From Linum tenue (Eukaryota > Streptophyta > Magnoliopsida > Malpighiales > Linaceae): a stretch of 64,000 nt of DNA. The DNA lies in assembly GCA_946122785.1 (NCBI GenBank), contig CAMGYJ010000011.1, positions 6,572,001 through 6,636,000 on the forward strand, written 5' to 3'. The notes under the pieces were generated by a model. The model saw only the letters and a list, made by a program, of their open reading frames with translations, searched no databases and was not told the origin of the DNA. A program made the position numbers and the translations under genes. The first letter of the stretch is position 1, and every line of letters begins with the position of its first letter. Shown here in pieces: positions 10,241 through 22,055 of this stretch.

Positions 10241-11805
10241 CGTACGTCCGTTCGGTTATCAATGAGCCGGGTTGATTATCAGTGGCCCCAGAGTTTAACT
10301 TGCTTTGTAGTCATGTTGGTGGTTACCAAATGCAAATTTTATCGAACCAATAGGTTAAAACGATCGAACTCAAAAGCATACAACACGCAGACCCACATCC
10401 TTTGCAATGTTTCATACTATTACACATTACCGGCCAACCTCAACATGCATCGAAGCATATATCAAAGGCCATCGTCTGGTCTTCTTTCGACTATGAAATC
10501 AGTTGATCTCAATAAGTCGAGTTGTTGAAAGATGTTCAATTATGAATCATATATCGCTTATTAACGTACCCACTCAAACGAAAGTCAACTCAAAAGGGTT
10601 TGAAGTTAGCACATACATCAAAATACCATATGTGGGGTCACTAGTATTCAAACAGAAAATCTTCCAAATACATAATACTCTTATATAAGGTGAAAACCCA
10701 CCTTATTTCTCACCACCAGCTGTCACATGAACCGCCCTCTTTGGAAGTACATGATGTCAATACATGCACGTACGTACATGTGTAGCATCAAGCATGCATC
10801 CTTTCCATATCAAAGCGCAAAACACATTATTGATACGTACGCACGCTCCGCAGATGGTCATTGGTCACCGATGAATTGTGTTAGTACAAGAAGAGCTAAA
10901 TAAGGTGACTGACCACGCTCGATGTACATGGTAAATATGGGTGTGGTAACTTTTTACATGCAAAAACGTGCGCATGCATATACATTGAAGAATCTGGTCA
11001 AGATTTCCAAGGCTAAACTAGATACGTGCCCAGGTTTCTAGTACTGTAAAACACTTGATTGATTGAAAGGCACCACCACCAATACCAATTGGTTCATGAA
11101 GAAGTAGTTGAATCATTGTAGAACATAGATATATATGGCGCTGTCCCTGTTTGATTCGTGCAGTACCAAGTACTAGGAGGGACTCATCATGGGTTTTCCT
11201 CTATCATTTGTCCTACGACTAATGCGTGTCGACCTTCCATTGGTTCTTCTCAATCTCTTGCGGTACCCAGTTAGCTGCCACCTGTATACTTGATCAGCTC
11301 ATGGTTCTCAAAAGAAGGCTTCATAATGCATGTTGTCTATTTTTCAAACCGGCTCACAAAACACAAGGGTTGGGTTCAGAATGTTGTGCTGAATCAGGTT
11401 CAGGTATCACTTGTCAAAATCGTACAACGTCACTAATGTGATATTGTCCGATTTAAACGAAGCTGGCACGAATTTACTTTTCAGTTCCTTCCAACAAGCC
11501 TCATACTAATTGGACTAGATGGACCAATATATAGAAGGGATCGTAGTACTTGAGAATTCTAGCATAACATATATCCAAAAGTCAATTGATCTTTTTTCTA
11601 CATAAAGACTCAATCACGTGCTACGCTGAATATATATAGATTATTATATTCACGAAAGGGGAACAAGAAAGTTCATCAAGTAAAAGTTAGAGTATGTAAC
11701 TTACCTCTCAAGGCTCCGAGTTCATACCTAATTAAGGACGAACGTCGTCGACGGTCAGTCCCACGTACACGTGTAACCGCCTAGTAGTGAATTACCAAAT
11801 TCTTC
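10241..11805. other. intergenic, no gene recognised
   Basis: About 1.5 kb with only short frames and no terminal repeats that could be paired. A TAGTAGTG at 11782-11789 looks like a CACTA right end but has no partner (see rejected items). Confidence 0.4.
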
Positions 11806-12201
11806 TTGGCGAGGGAAAATTATTTACGAGGGAGAAAGAAGCCAAGTGGCAAGTGGGTACCACCGTATCTTGAAATGCACCAATCTGGTCGGGACAAGTG
11901 TCGAACAATCCAGCTAGCTTTGACAGTGACTAGTAACAGAACAATGCCTCGCCTGGTAACGACGGAGGGAAATGGTCGTCTGGACTCTGGTGCACCGATA
12001 AATATTTTAGTAGGAAACGCCGGTGGACCCGATTCCTCGTTAATTATTCAAAGAATTAATCAAGAAAAGCACAAAAAATTAAACTTTACGTTAAACAGTG
12101 TTGTTTCCTCGGAAAAACCAAATGCCACCGCCGGTGCCGAATTCGTTCCCGGCGATGTTGATTTGATGTTTCGCGGTGGAAACCCTTGCAGTGCCGTTTG
12201 A
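11806..12201 (+). other. 131-codon open frame, doubtful
   Basis: An ATG-started frame runs to a TGA at 12199-12201. The predicted peptide has no recognised domain, signal peptide or membrane segment. It is followed by sequence in which CCGGTGCCG(T/A)-like motifs recur, in line with a repeat-rich non-coding region. It is listed because it is the longest frame in an otherwise empty stretch; a real gene is unlikely. Confidence 0.15.
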
Positions 12202-12869
12202 TCAAACGCACCGCTGATTGCTGAAATCGAGACGACCGTCAAATATCCGCCACCGAATGTCGGTGCCGTTGATTTGATCGATGCACCTCTGACTTCTAAC
12301 CAAGAACGACCGTTACTACGGTTCACACCTCTCCAAACTACGTTCGAACGAGGGTGTTTGAGTTTTTGAGGAAATCTACGCTACCGCTACTCCTATGGAG
12401 ATTCCTGTGGAGAGCTCCGCGACTACGACTACTTCTACCAACTATGGAGATCCTTCCTGGAAGGAGAGCTCCGCGAAGGAGTTACAGAGAAAAAAGGTAA
12501 AGTTTGAACATAGTTGATCTGTGTTGATTTGGTTGTCCCCCTTCTCTCTCCTTGCTCCACTGCTTTTATTCGAAAAACTGCTTCGTAGTCTTCACGCTCG
12601 GTGGAACCGCTTCCTCAACTGCTCCGTTGTGAAATCCCACGTGTCTCAACCGCTTCGCTCCTCAAACTGCTTCGCGTGAACTTTACGTGAATTGTTTGCA
12701 TGATCCCGCGATGTCGTTTCCTTTCCCAAACAGCTCCGCTTGATTCTACCCGCGACATCGTTTTAATATTAAACGACTCCGTTTCCAGCCTTGCGGTGTC
12801 GTTTTCTTTCCCAACCAGCTCCGTTTGTTTTTTTTTTCTTCCGCGACACTGTTTATTATTAAACACTGT

Positions 12870-13550
12870 CGTTTGCTAGTATAGCGGTACCGTTGGGCGC
12901 GGTACCGTTTTTAATTCCGCGGCACCGTTAGGCTTACTCGCGGTACCGTTTTGAATTAAACGACACCGCTGATATAGCCAAAAAATATTAATCAATGGAG
13001 CCGCCGCCAGTCGGCGCTCGCATTGGGCTGGGTGAATTTTGGTCACTTACCCGATATAATTTTTAATTAATCGGTACCGCTTACCAGGCTCTCACGACAT
13101 CGTTTTTAAATTCGCAGTACCGTTTTAACTCTCCGCGATACCGCTTGTCTCCACGCGGTACCGATTTTCCCCTTCCGACAAGGAATAAAGATAATAATTA
13201 ATTAGAGAAAAAAAAATCATTCTCCAACCCCAACTAAACGCGCGGCACCCCTTTTATTTTCCGGTGAGCGGTGTCGTCTTCAGTGCCGCGGTACCGCTGA
13301 GCTTCCTTGCGGTACCGTTTTAACTCATTCGCGATGCTGTTACTCTCCTCCTCCGACAAGGAAAAAATAAAATAAAATAAAAAAACATTCCTTGTCCAAC
13401 AGCAACACATGTTCTGCGCATGACTCACAGTCACACATGGTCTGCAACCAATGTCGTTTCAAGTACCACGGTACCGCCGAGCCTCTTCGCGGTCTCGCTT
13501 AAATTCTCCGCGGTATTGCTCGACTCCAAACGACATCGTTTTGGCCATGC
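12870..13550. repeat. cluster of dispersed CGGTACCG-like motifs
   Basis: The palindrome CGGTACCG, usually in the context GCGGTACCG(T/C)TTT, occurs at least seven times (for example near 12885, 12899, 12940, 13064, 13159, 13288 and 13310). As many degenerate versions such as CGGCACCG, CGATACCG and CAGTACCG lie between them. Two larger segments, around 13124-13200 and 13312-13385, are diverged copies of each other: each has CGTTTTAACTC, then a C/T-rich stretch, then CCGACAAGGAA and an A-rich tract. Clustered short motifs like this are usual in the subterminal arms of CACTA elements, but no CACTA terminus was found. Confidence 0.6.
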
Positions 13551-14260
13551 GATATCGAGTTAAATGCCGAGACTCATTATTACGGCATTGAATTTAGGCC
13601 AAAAATATTTTAGGTGTAAACAAGTGTACACGTAATGAGACATATTAATCTTTTTTTGTCAGAATCTTATTTTGTCTTGCCTATATTCAGCAGATTTCGT
13701 CCAATTCGTCATGTGGGATTATTAAGGGCCGACCGAATTAATGCTGCATTAATGCTAACTGTTTTAGTCTTGCAGAGGCTTCTTGATGAAGACCGGCTTA
13801 ACTAGACGTGCTATCATAATGTCAACCCTAATTTCTAACAACAATATAATTAATTCAATGACGTGGTTTGCAGTGAAATCCATACTATATATTATGGCAA
13901 TTCAAAAGTAACTTCTTGCCACATAAGTATTTGGAGAATTCACAAGATGCCAAGGTGGACAACTTTTTTGAAAACAAAAAATTCATTATTGATCTATTTA
14001 TGGAGCTATCTCTCTCTTCTTATAATATTTCTACTCATTTTTACTAAAATTTAATAATAAATTACATTTTTATGATAATGTAAACAAGCACACAAAAGTA
14101 TAATATTTTTGTCAATTAAAAAAAATATAAAGATGGAAATAGATAGTGACTATATCGAATTTGTTTAAATGAAAATTATATGATTAAATCTTATTAAGTA
14201 AATTTTCTACTCATTTTCATCAAAACTTAATAATAAGTTACATTTTGACAAAAATTTAAA

Positions 14261-14440
14261 AAGTACACATATATAATAATATTTGTATCAATTAAACAAA
14301 ATATTACAATAGAAACATTGAAAAAAATGATTAAAAAAGTACACATATATAATAATATTTGTATCAATTGAACAAAATTTGCAATAGAAACATTGAAAAC
14401 AAATGATTAAAAAGTACACATATATAATAATATTTTTATC
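14261..14440. repeat. 76-bp tandem repeat, about 2.4 copies
   Basis: Units beginning AAGTACACATATATAATAAT start at 14261, 14337 and 14412. The first two are nearly identical and the third breaks off after about 30 bp. More diverged relatives of the flanking part (TAATAATAAGTTACATTTT) are seen near 14053 and 14230. The surroundings are strongly AT-rich. Confidence 0.8.
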
Positions 14441-15220
14441 AATCGATTTTGAAAATGAAATATATGAATTTAGATTTTCTGTATTAACAACTCTCTTATT
14501 TATAATGTATTTTTTTCGTCGAATTATTTCTAATATATATTTCTATAAAATAAAACAAGTCTTATATAGCAAAAGGTCTGAATATAAACTTGACTAAGCA
14601 ATAATAGTTCTTTCTTTAAAAAATTCTTATTCATCATGATTAAGTGAAAACATATATTCATGTTCTACCTTCAGTTTCTCAAACTAAGAAGAATCAGGTG
14701 TGCAATACTTTATAATTTGTCCTAGGGTTCATATTAAAATATTCACTCTAGATCATATTAATTGAACAATCTCTATTGAGATCATAAGTCGAATGCTAAG
14801 TAATTTCTTTTTAGATTTGGAGTTATTGTCAAAATTATTACATAAAAGTTTTCAAAATGACTTAAGTATGATTTTTGACGAGTTTTGACTTTATACCTAG
14901 GATGAGACACAACATCACTTAAAAAACAACACGTGTGAAGGTTAAGAAAATCTTCGTTGAGGATATACGATAAACATCACGTTTCATCAACCACTAACCT
15001 TAGCATTGATCAAATAAGGGTTGAAAAAATTTATTTAATAGTTGATGTCTTGGTAGACAAATCTAGATTCGAGGATTGATGCAATAAATAAACATAAGTG
15101 TGTTAGTTGAGATATCTAAACAAAATTTTTTTTTGTAGCTACAAGAATCTAAATTGAGGTATTGTGTTAAAATAAAGAATCTTTAATAAGGATGAGTTTA
15201 GTAAGACAATTGTAAGAAAA
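14441..15220. other. AT-rich intergenic, no feature seen
   Basis: Low-complexity AT-rich sequence with short chance frames only. It may be internal sequence of the Helitron-like element that ends at 17785, but no 5' terminus was found. Confidence 0.4.
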
Positions 15221-15224
15221 CATT

Positions 15225-15647
15225 GGGGTCGTTTGCTTCGTGGATTTGAAAACTGAAGGTTTTAAGAAAACTTGGATTTTGTAAAAGCATGGATATATGA
15301 GGGTTTTTGGTTCATTATGGATTTGAAAATGCCATATTTCGTTTCATAGATTTCATGATGCATTTGGTTAATTGATTTTGTATGTTGGAAGTGAAAATGA
15401 CATATATTACCCTCATTGGTATGAGAAGGGAAATGAAATATGAGGGGTAGGTTGGTCATAAATAATAGACTTCAAAGTCCATGATCAATTTCCATCTAAA
15501 GAGGTGAAATTATCAAGTCCATGAGGCCCATGAATTTGAAACCTTAAAATACATGAGACCCACATATTGGTGGCCTCTAAATACATGAAGCAAGCAATGG
15601 TTGGACAAAGTTCATGATAGCTCCAAATTCATCAAGCAAACGACCCC
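15225..15647. mobile_element. MITE related to the 444-929 element
   Basis: The ends GGGGTCGTTTGCTT and AAGCAAACGACCCC are inverted copies and share the core GTCGTTTGCTT with the Tourist-like MITE at 444-929. The 423-bp body has diverged inverted arms (GTGGATTTG at the left, CAAATTCAT at the right). Flanking trinucleotides (ATT and AGC) do not match, so the TSD has decayed. Confidence 0.7.
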
Positions 15648-17758
15648 AGCTATATGGTTGTGAGTCTGTGACTCCATACCAAATTTTGGCAATAACAAAA
15701 ACTTTTTCAATATCGAAGTCTCAAAATGGAAATTTTTGGTTTGTAACAGTAAGCCATTTGTATTTAGATCGAGTTATCCTAGCCACAACATTTCGTTTTC
15801 ATATTTCAGTCGATGAGCCGAGTTCAAAGGTATTAATTAGGATTAAAAATTAAAATAAAATCGTTATACATATTCTTAGATATTAATAGATATGTCTACA
15901 ATACATTCAAGAATTCAAATGTATGTAAAATGTCACAATATTTCTACGAGTTATTACATTTTAGAAAAAAATTTCCAAGAAATCATAAATAATCATTACT
16001 TAATATTGTAGGAATCTAAAACTAATTTAGTGCCACATCAGTACATAGCTAGCTCTCACCCTTTCACGTTGGACAAGGTCTAATTGGTGTGCTTTTTTGC
16101 TTACTCTTTAAATTGTCATCATTATCAATAAAAAGTAAATTAAGTTAATAAAAATGAATGCCAACATTTTGATTTGTTCCTATTCCTTTTCCCATACAAC
16201 ATTGAAAATAAAACACAACATTGATAATAAAGAAACTAGATCAAGCCCCACAAAAACAAATAAAGCTCTTTTCTTATTTGCTTAAATTTTGAGTTTCTAG
16301 AATTTGTATTCTTTATGTTTTTGTATATAGATATAGGAAAGGAAATGGTAATGCGTATTGAGTTTTCCCCCCTCTTTGTATGAGAATAGGAGGCGGGAGT
16401 TACATGATACAATGATTTGTTGGAAAAGAATTGAACAACTCTAACATATTTTTGCCTATTGCCGAAGAAAAGTCCAGCCTATCATTTCTCCCTCTTCCCT
16501 TTTGATCCGCAGCGGGAAATTGATCTTTCTTCCTCAGAGATATCTGACTGCTAGCGGTTGACTGGCCGAGTTATAGTTTTCTTCCCATTCTTTTCTTAAT
16601 TTCTTCCAAATTACGGCGACTGGATAGTAAATTTCCCTTTTTGATTCAATGGTTGTATTTCTTCTTCGTTATTCTGGTAGTTGTTTTACGATTCTCTGTT
16701 ATCCTATATACTTTGATGTAAACATGTAACATATAATTTAAAGGGTTTGTTGCTTGGACTTGGAGCATCTCTCCTTTGGTTGAATAATTGATCATTTTCC
16801 TTGAAGTCCTATTGCAACTCGATTCCTTGGATGTTAAAATGGAAAGCAGAGTTGTGAGGGTTGTTCATTATGTTTATTATGTTCATGAGTGACATGCTAC
16901 TAGCTAGCTATATGACGATGATCTGATCAAGTAAATAATATGTAGCAGGGGGTTATAAGTAGGAGGGAACATATTTGGAGTTTTATAAAGGGCGCGAAGA
17001 AGAAATAAAATGATAGTAAATGTCAATGTTTTCCCCAATTTCTAGATGTTTGTAATGACATTGGTTTGTCTTCTTAGCGTGAATTTTGCCTAATTAAATC
17101 CCTAACTAAAGCTTGATTTTGGCCTGATTGTTTTCATAACAACTACTATTTGGATTGATGCATCAATCCGATTCACAATGGGGACTCTGCAAGATGTAAT
17201 GACTTGAGTTTTATTGAAGTATACAACTTTTACTATTCATCTATGTTGTTATTAGGTAAAAAAACATGACCCTTTTGGCAGTAATCTATCTCATTCTTCC
17301 AAAATTACACAAGTAACTGCACCTGCACGATATTTGTGGGATCTAGATCGCGATATTCTCTATTATCGTATACCAACGTACGAGAAGGGTGAGAAAATGA
17401 AAGCTCTTCACTTTTTTTTTATTAATTGAAATATATTTGCAAATTTTAACTTCTTCTTTTGTGTCCTTCAAAATTTTAACTTCTTTGTCACTTTGTGTGC
17501 TAATAAATTAATAATCTCTTAGTTTATATGTTAAATGATGGATTCGATACACAATTATAAATCAATAAAGAAAGTACTATAGAGAGCTCATTTAATAAAA
17601 TTAAATTTTCATAAATAAATGAAAGATATAAAAGTGTGAAACAATATATGAAATTTGGTAAGTGAGATTAACAATTCAATGTATAATAGTTTAACATAAT
17701 GAATTATAAATAAAATTATAATACTAGGACGAAAAATATAATAACCAATCAAAATTTG
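15648..17758. other. AT-rich intergenic, possible Helitron interior
   Basis: No gene was recognised. A moderately GC-richer part at about 16470-16640 resembles a plant transcript leader but carries no frame. The last 300 bp lead into a Helitron-type 3' hairpin. Confidence 0.4.
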
Positions 17759-17785
17759 CCGCCCAACGGGCGGGTATAAAGCTAG
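17759..17785 (+). mobile_element. Helitron-like 3' terminus
   Basis: A perfect 6-bp stem CCGCCC-AAC-GGGCGG (17759-17773) is followed 8 bp later by CTAG at 17782-17785 and then a T. Plant Helitrons end with a short GC-rich hairpin about 10 bp before CTRR and insert between A and T, so this fits. The matching 5' TC end upstream was not identified. Confidence 0.6.
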
Positions 17786-18780
17786 TTCATTGGTAATGCA
17801 TGTACCAAACATATGCCAAATTCTGAAGTAGTGGATACTATATTAATAAGGTTTTACGTACCCTTTTTATTTTTCTCTCAATTATCTAAGATGCAAGGTG
17901 TTATCTGCAGTAGCAAAACTATATAGGGCTGCAAATGAGCAAAACTGCTCACAACCGTCTCGTCGTTCGGCTCGTGACGACAAACTCGTTTGACACTAAA
18001 CTTGTTTACTAACGAGGCGAGGTTGAGCTAAAAATCTTGTTTGACTTGCAACACTTGTGAGCCAGTTCGAATCGGCGACTTATTGAGTTCAACTCGTGAG
18101 CTAGCTCGTTTTGAGGTATGAGCTGGCTCGACAGTATGACTAGCGAGCCACCTCAACTAGCAACTTAATTATGAGCTAATAGGTTAATAGCTTATCATTG
18201 GCTTGTTGATAGTTCATATGTTTACAAGAGATGCACCATAGATTACATAAAGGATAAATACTATTAATAAAATTTTATGGGAAATTAAAGACAACGAATC
18301 AAATAATGAACAATAATCGAAAAATCTGATTCATCCAAATACATTTAACATATTTGATGCATCATCTTAGTTTTATGATGTGACGTTTTTGAAGAAATAG
18401 TCCCAAATTCGGTTAATTGAAGAGTTAAAAATCTCATTTTCTTACTAAGTATATGTGGTACCTCTTAGTTTAGTTCGACTACCATACAACCCAATTTAAC
18501 CAACTTGAACTTTCCATTTGGCTAATCAACTAGGAATATTCCCTAACAATGTGGTCAGTGGTAATTTCATTTTCCTTCTTTTTATCCATAGTGAAACTCA
18601 AACAAACATTTTTGTCCTAAAAATGTGGCCAAAAATATTGTAGCATCTAGTAGGACCTCCATATCTGAAATTCACTTATTATTTTCCTTTATATTTTCCC
18701 CTTATCCACCAATCACAAAAATTGAGGGACCATTATATTGCTTGCTTTACATGTATCATTTTCGTCCTTTGTCTTCATCC
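17786..18780. other. upstream region of the P450 gene
   Basis: A stretch at about 17930-18170 with GCTCG/GAGC-rich repeats starts with AGGGCTGCAAATGAGC, which resembles a hAT end without a partner. The rest is AT-rich and may include promoter sequence of the gene starting at 18937. No regulatory motif beyond the TATA box is claimed. Confidence 0.4.
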
Positions 18781-18804
18781 CCTCACTCTCCCCCTCCCCC
18801 TCCC

Positions 18805-18813
18805 TATATAAAT
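18805..18813 (+). promoter_or_regulatory. TATA box of the CYP707A gene
   Basis: TATATAAAT lies 124 bp before the ATG, after a C/T-rich tract. The position implies a 5' leader of roughly 95-100 nt, ordinary for a plant gene. Confidence 0.6.
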
Positions 18814-18963
18814 TATAACCCCAGGACGCCCTTCCCATTTCCCTCGCAGCGACCACAATCAACACACACACACAGAAAAACAAAGTCTCTGCCGTTTCGC
18901 CTCCAAAGTTCCAGCGTTTTACCCCAACACCGAGACATGGCCAATGGAGCGTTCATTCTCTAC

Positions 18964-19724
18964 TAGGGATGGCAATCAAACCCATGACCGCGGGTACCCG
19001 ACCGCCCCATACCCAGTCAACGCGGGGAATCCCCGCTTTGACCGGGTATGGGGCGGGTATGGGTAAAACCCGCAAAAGTTTTGATGGGTATGGGGCGGGT
19101 ATGGTTTTAGCCTCTCCCGCCCCATACCCATACCCATACCCGCCCCACCAAGAGAATTTCTTCACATATCAAAAAATACGTGGATTAAATTGTAATCTAT
19201 CAATGATGATGATGATAACTCGAGAAAATAAATAGTAGAAATGCAATTGAGTAACCACCTTAATCAAAACCTACTTCATTTCCCTCAATTCTCCTTCCAC
19301 TCTTTCACTTTCCCCCTTGTCAACAAAATTATGTTAGTTAATTATTACTTAGTAAATGTATCAAGAGTTAGAGCATAATAATTTAAAAAATATTATAGTC
19401 TATATTATGTATTAATGGATGTTTTAGGATCATATTCTTTGAATCGTATTTAGAAAATGACCGTGTTTTGTTGACTTCGTGATATAATAGGTTTAATTTG
19501 TTTATGGTTATAATTAAAACTTTTCTTGTAAGTTTTAGGTATAATAATGTTGGATGTACGGGGATGGGTATTACCCATGGGTACCCGAAACCCACGGGTA
19601 TGGGGATGGGTTTGCAAAACATTCCCCGCATGGGTATGGGGCGGGTATGGGTTTGGGTATTTGAATATGGGGATGGGGATGGTTTAGGCAAACCCGCCCC
19701 AAACCCGCCCCATTGCCATCCCTA
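18964..19724. mobile_element. hAT non-autonomous element in CYP707A exon 1
   Basis: The ends are TAGGGATGGCAAT and ATTGCCATCCCTA. The 8-bp TSD TTCTCTAC is exact (18956-18963 and 19725-19732). Both subterminal regions are packed with GGGTATGGG/CCCATACCC and GGGTACCCG motifs. The 761-bp element has no transposase. Taking out the element and one TSD copy restores the P450 reading (codons for ILY followed by IAPTF), which proves the insertion point. The element at 43379-43931 shares the 13-bp TIR. Confidence 0.95.
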
Positions 19725-20514
19725 TTCTCTACATCGCACCCACCTTCCTTCCAACTCTCTTCACCTACCACCTATTCCTCAAACTCGTCAGACGCAGGCC
19801 CGTCTCCCGCCGACGGCCCAACCTCCCGCCGGGCTCCATGGGCTGGCCCATCATCGGCGAGACGCTCGAGCTCTACTCCCAGGACCCCACCTCCTTCTTC
19901 TCCAGCAAGCAAAAACGGCACGGCGAGATCTTCAAAACGCACATCCTGGGCTGCCCCTGCGTCATGCTCGCCAGCCCGGAGGCCGCCCGCTTCGTCCTCG
20001 TCACCCAGGCCCACCTCTTCCGGCCCACGTACCCCAAGTCCAAGGAGCGGCTTATTGGGCCTGCCGCCCTGTTCTTCCACCAGGGCGAGGCGATTACCAC
20101 CTCCGCCTCCGCAAGCTCGTCCAGCGCGCCCTCTCCCTCGACGCCACCCGCAGCTTGGCCAACGACGTCTCCTCCCTGGCCGCCTCCGCCCTCGAGAAAT
20201 GGGACGGCGGACACGTCATCAACACCTTCGAAGAGCTCAAAAAGGTTTTTGTTGTTTTTTTTTTACTGACGGACGGATCGGTAACTTTGTTTTGTACGTC
20301 GGTAAAGATTTTTTTTTTTACCCCATTGCATTGTTATTTTTCAGTTGTCGTTTGAAGTCGGGATCCTGGCGATTTTCGGACACCTGGAAGAGCATTACAG
20401 AGTGGAGTTAAAAAGGAATTACGGCATCGTCGAAAAAGGCTACAATTCGTTTCCCACCACCGTTCCTGGAACTCCTTACAAAAGGGCGCTTACCGTGAGT
20501 CCAACAAAAAATTA

Positions 20515-20539
20515 TTTATATATATATATATATATATAT
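20515..20539. repeat. TA microsatellite
   Basis: About 12 TA units lie in intron 2 of the P450 gene, directly before a decayed MITE-like segment. Confidence 0.8.
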
Positions 20540-20880
20540 GGTGATTTCTATCCTACGATACGATTGAGTAAAACGTATACGACATATCTTTAATAAGAAA
20601 ATACTATTTAAATATCGAATTAATCAGATTTCGAGGCATTATATTATATCATAATTCTCGATGAGTGAACTCTAAATCTTAATTCTAAATTATAGACTTT
20701 AACACCCCCTAAAATTGTGCATGTAATTTGTTGCATTTATTTTTAAAAATCATGACCGTCGATTGTTGTATCATGTTCCAAATTCTGGTCAATTTAAAAT
20801 TTAGATATCATTTTCTTACTGATCAAGAGTCAAGATATGTGATTCTTTATATTTTACTCAACAACGTAAGATAAAATATA
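20540..20880. mobile_element. decayed MITE-like segment in CYP707A intron 2
   Basis: The segment starts right after a TA repeat with GGTGATTTCTATCCTACGAT and shares scattered motifs, in the same order, with the MITE at 63281-63686: AAGAAAATACTATT-type ends, GAGTGAACTCTAA, ACCGTCGATT and TTTTCTTACT. The inverted ends are barely recognisable, so this is an old relic of that family or a relative. Confidence 0.4.
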
Positions 20881-20939
20881 TTATTTAGTTAAATTTACAC
20901 TTTGTTTGTGCTGGGTATTTATTTATTTTTAATGATGAT

Positions 20940-21482
20940 TGTTTATGCCTGGAAAGTACCAGGCGGTTTGTGAAGCTCACTGACTCCGTGCGGTCTTGGG
21001 AGGATGAGAGGCGAGCTTCGAAGTCCTGCAAGAAAGGTCCTCAGGGGAGCCCTGGGACCTCCTCCGATGTCTAAGTTAGTGAGAGAAGTAGGTAGAGTGA
21101 AATAGAGAGAGAATGGGGTAGATAGAGTTACCATAAATGTGATCCGTTGGTGGGTATTTATACTAACGAGTCTGATGAGTGAGGACAAGTCTCGTCGTGT
21201 CGGGCGGCTTTACCTTCTGTCGGGCGGCCCTTGGACGCCTCTGACTTCTCATAAATGCATGATCAGTTCTGCCCTCTTGCCAGTATCCGTACTCTATTGT
21301 CAGGTCGTTGGTACATACCTGCTGTCGGGCGTCCTGCTCATACTCCTCTTAATGTCGGGCGGTCTTCTCATGCTCGAGGGTTAGACTGCCTCTTGGTACC
21401 TCAGGTTGAGTTTATTGACTTTGATGGGCCTTTTGGCGATTATGGGCTTGGGGGCCCAAAGGCCTTAACGATTGCCCTAACA
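20940..21482 (-). repeat. 3' LTR of the Ty3/gypsy element
   Basis: 543 bp with TG...CA ends. It contains the TATA-like TATAAATA on the minus strand (21155-21162) and differs from the other LTR at six single positions. Confidence 0.95.
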
Positions 21483-21494
21483 TTTGCCCCTTAG
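21483..21494 (-). promoter_or_regulatory. polypurine tract
   Basis: On the minus strand the sequence TAAGGGGCAAA directly precedes the 3' LTR, the expected place for the plus-strand primer of reverse transcription. Confidence 0.6.
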
Positions 21495-21862
21495 GCGTGA
21501 GAGACTTTAGGCTCGCGCGGCTAATTGACTGCCTTAGTATCGTTAGGCGGTTGTGGGTCGTCTAGCCCGTGATCGCCCGCTTGCCCCTGGCGTGCGTGCG
21601 TAAAGCCGGAGCGCCTGAGGGGCGGTTCCCCAGACCATGTCCTTCTCTTCCGCGTTCGGGCGTGGGACACGTGTCGCGCCTCGATTGTGGTGCACTGACG
21701 CGGGGGAGGAGAAACGTCATCCTTGGGTTTGTAACCCCTGTCTTTCATTTAAATGGCCATGGGAGAACTTTTTCCGCCATTTTTGCTTCCTCTTTCGGAA
21801 ACTCTTCGTCTCCTTCCCTTCTTCCTCTTCGACAGAGTTGGAGCTCGCCCTTTCTCTGAGCT

Positions 21863-21869
21863 TTATAAA
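21863..21869 (+). promoter_or_regulatory. TATA box of the antisense gene
   Basis: TATAAAC in a GC-rich setting lies about 190 bp before the ATG at 22056, on the strand opposite to gag-pol. It is the best candidate for an own promoter of the antisense gene inside the retrotransposon. Confidence 0.5.
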
Positions 21870-22055
21870 CTTCGGTCGCGCCCAGGTGAGTTCCGCGACT
21901 TGTATGTGTTCTTTCTTTCTGTTCGTTCTTCCTATTTTTTCTGATTTTGATCGCTCTGTCTTGGTTTTCGTGCGTTCGCTCCTCTTTCGGGGCGCTCGAC
22001 TTGTTGGCTCGAATCTTGGCGGCGGGTCTGGTGTCTGTTCCGGTGGTGCTTGAAG

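Noticed and set aside
11776..11789. CCGCCTAGTAGTG as the right end of another CACTA element
   Set aside because: No CACTAC end with fitting subterminal repeats and 3-bp TSD was found on either side.
17930..18170. AGGGCTGCAAATGAGC with GAGC/GCTC-rich sequence as a hAT element
   Set aside because: Resembles known hAT ends, but the second end and TSD were not found; at most a truncated relic.
19713..20411. Long overlapping frames in CYP707A exon 1 (285, 232 and 113 codons)
   Set aside because: They are shadow frames of a GC-rich exon; only the pieces that match P450 sequence on either side of the 5-bp duplication are meaningful.
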